Shown here: one piece after another, positions 6,004 to 6,036 of the stretch
Layout: every line of letters starts with the position of its first letter
Position numbering within the stretch: the stretch's first letter is position 1
From: an uncultured Lachnospiraceae bacterium
Lineage (GTDB): Bacteria; Bacillota; Clostridia; Lachnospirales; Lachnospiraceae
Direction of reading: 5' to 3'
DNA: 6,036 nt
NCBI GenBank assembly: GCA_947628025.1
Contig: CANQYH010000196.1
Coordinates: 1-6,036 of the forward strand
Made by a program: the position numbers and the translations under genes
Notes under the pieces: generated by a model
What the model was told of the DNA's origin: nothing
Seen by the model: only the letters and a program-made list of their open reading frames with translations
Database searches by the model: none

Positions 6004-6036
6004 ATGTTTTTTATTATGGGAATCAACCAGGGGTCG
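6004..6036 (+). CDS. Start of an unidentified gene (possible zinc-ribbon family protein), cut by window end
   Basis: An ATG at 6004 opens a frame that runs to the window edge, giving 11 residues that begin MFFIMGINQG. AGGGAG at 5991-5996 lies 7 bases upstream, a good ribosome binding site. The gene follows the strong terminator, so it should have its own promoter in 5944-5990, but I cannot identify one there. The N-terminus is reminiscent of small zinc-ribbon proteins of Lachnospiraceae that begin in this way and carry CxxC motifs shortly after; that is recollection of a family, not something the 11 residues can prove. Confidence 0.55.
   Translation, partial: MFFIMGINQGS

Overview
The window looks like chromosomal DNA from a GC-rich member of the Lachnospiraceae or a related Clostridia lineage. 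Codons favour G or C at third positions, promoters and Shine-Dalgarno sites (AGGAGG type) are Gram-positive in style, and the protein set is typical: a C40 peptidase with SH3 repeats, a cytidylate kinase-like protein, AsnA, and the start of an 'MFFIMGI' protein. Genus assignment is not possible from this sequence alone.

Layout. Bases 1-2093 are the 3' end of a plus-strand gene cluster: the tail of a sugar phosphate isomerase/epimerase-type protein, a Gfo/Idh/MocA NAD(P)-dependent oxidoreductase overlapping it by 7 bases, and a cytoplasmic SGNH/GDSL esterase with a CE2-like N-terminal domain. Together they suggest a small carbohydrate-catabolic operon (epimerise, oxidise, deacylate) with unknown substrate. 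Bases 2173-3180 (minus strand) encode AsnA, ammonia-dependent asparagine synthetase, convergent with the esterase. Bases 3181-3452 form a divergent intergenic region with an AT-rich core: a strong consensus promoter faces asnA and an extended -10 promoter faces right. Bases 3453-4088 encode a cytidylate kinase-like protein, followed after a 76-base gap by a 565-residue membrane-anchored NlpC/P60 peptidase with four SH3b domains (4165-5862). A long hairpin followed by five T ends that unit at 5881-5943. The first 11 codons of another plus-strand gene begin at 6004.

I see no mobile element, CRISPR array, tRNA, rRNA, riboswitch or defence system, and no clear evidence for a previously undescribed system. 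The points most worth a second look are the internal duplication of paired SH3 modules in the peptidase, the atypical P-loop of the kinase-like protein, the D-x-x-x-H spacing in the esterase and its lack of an export signal, and a hairpin in the asnA leader.
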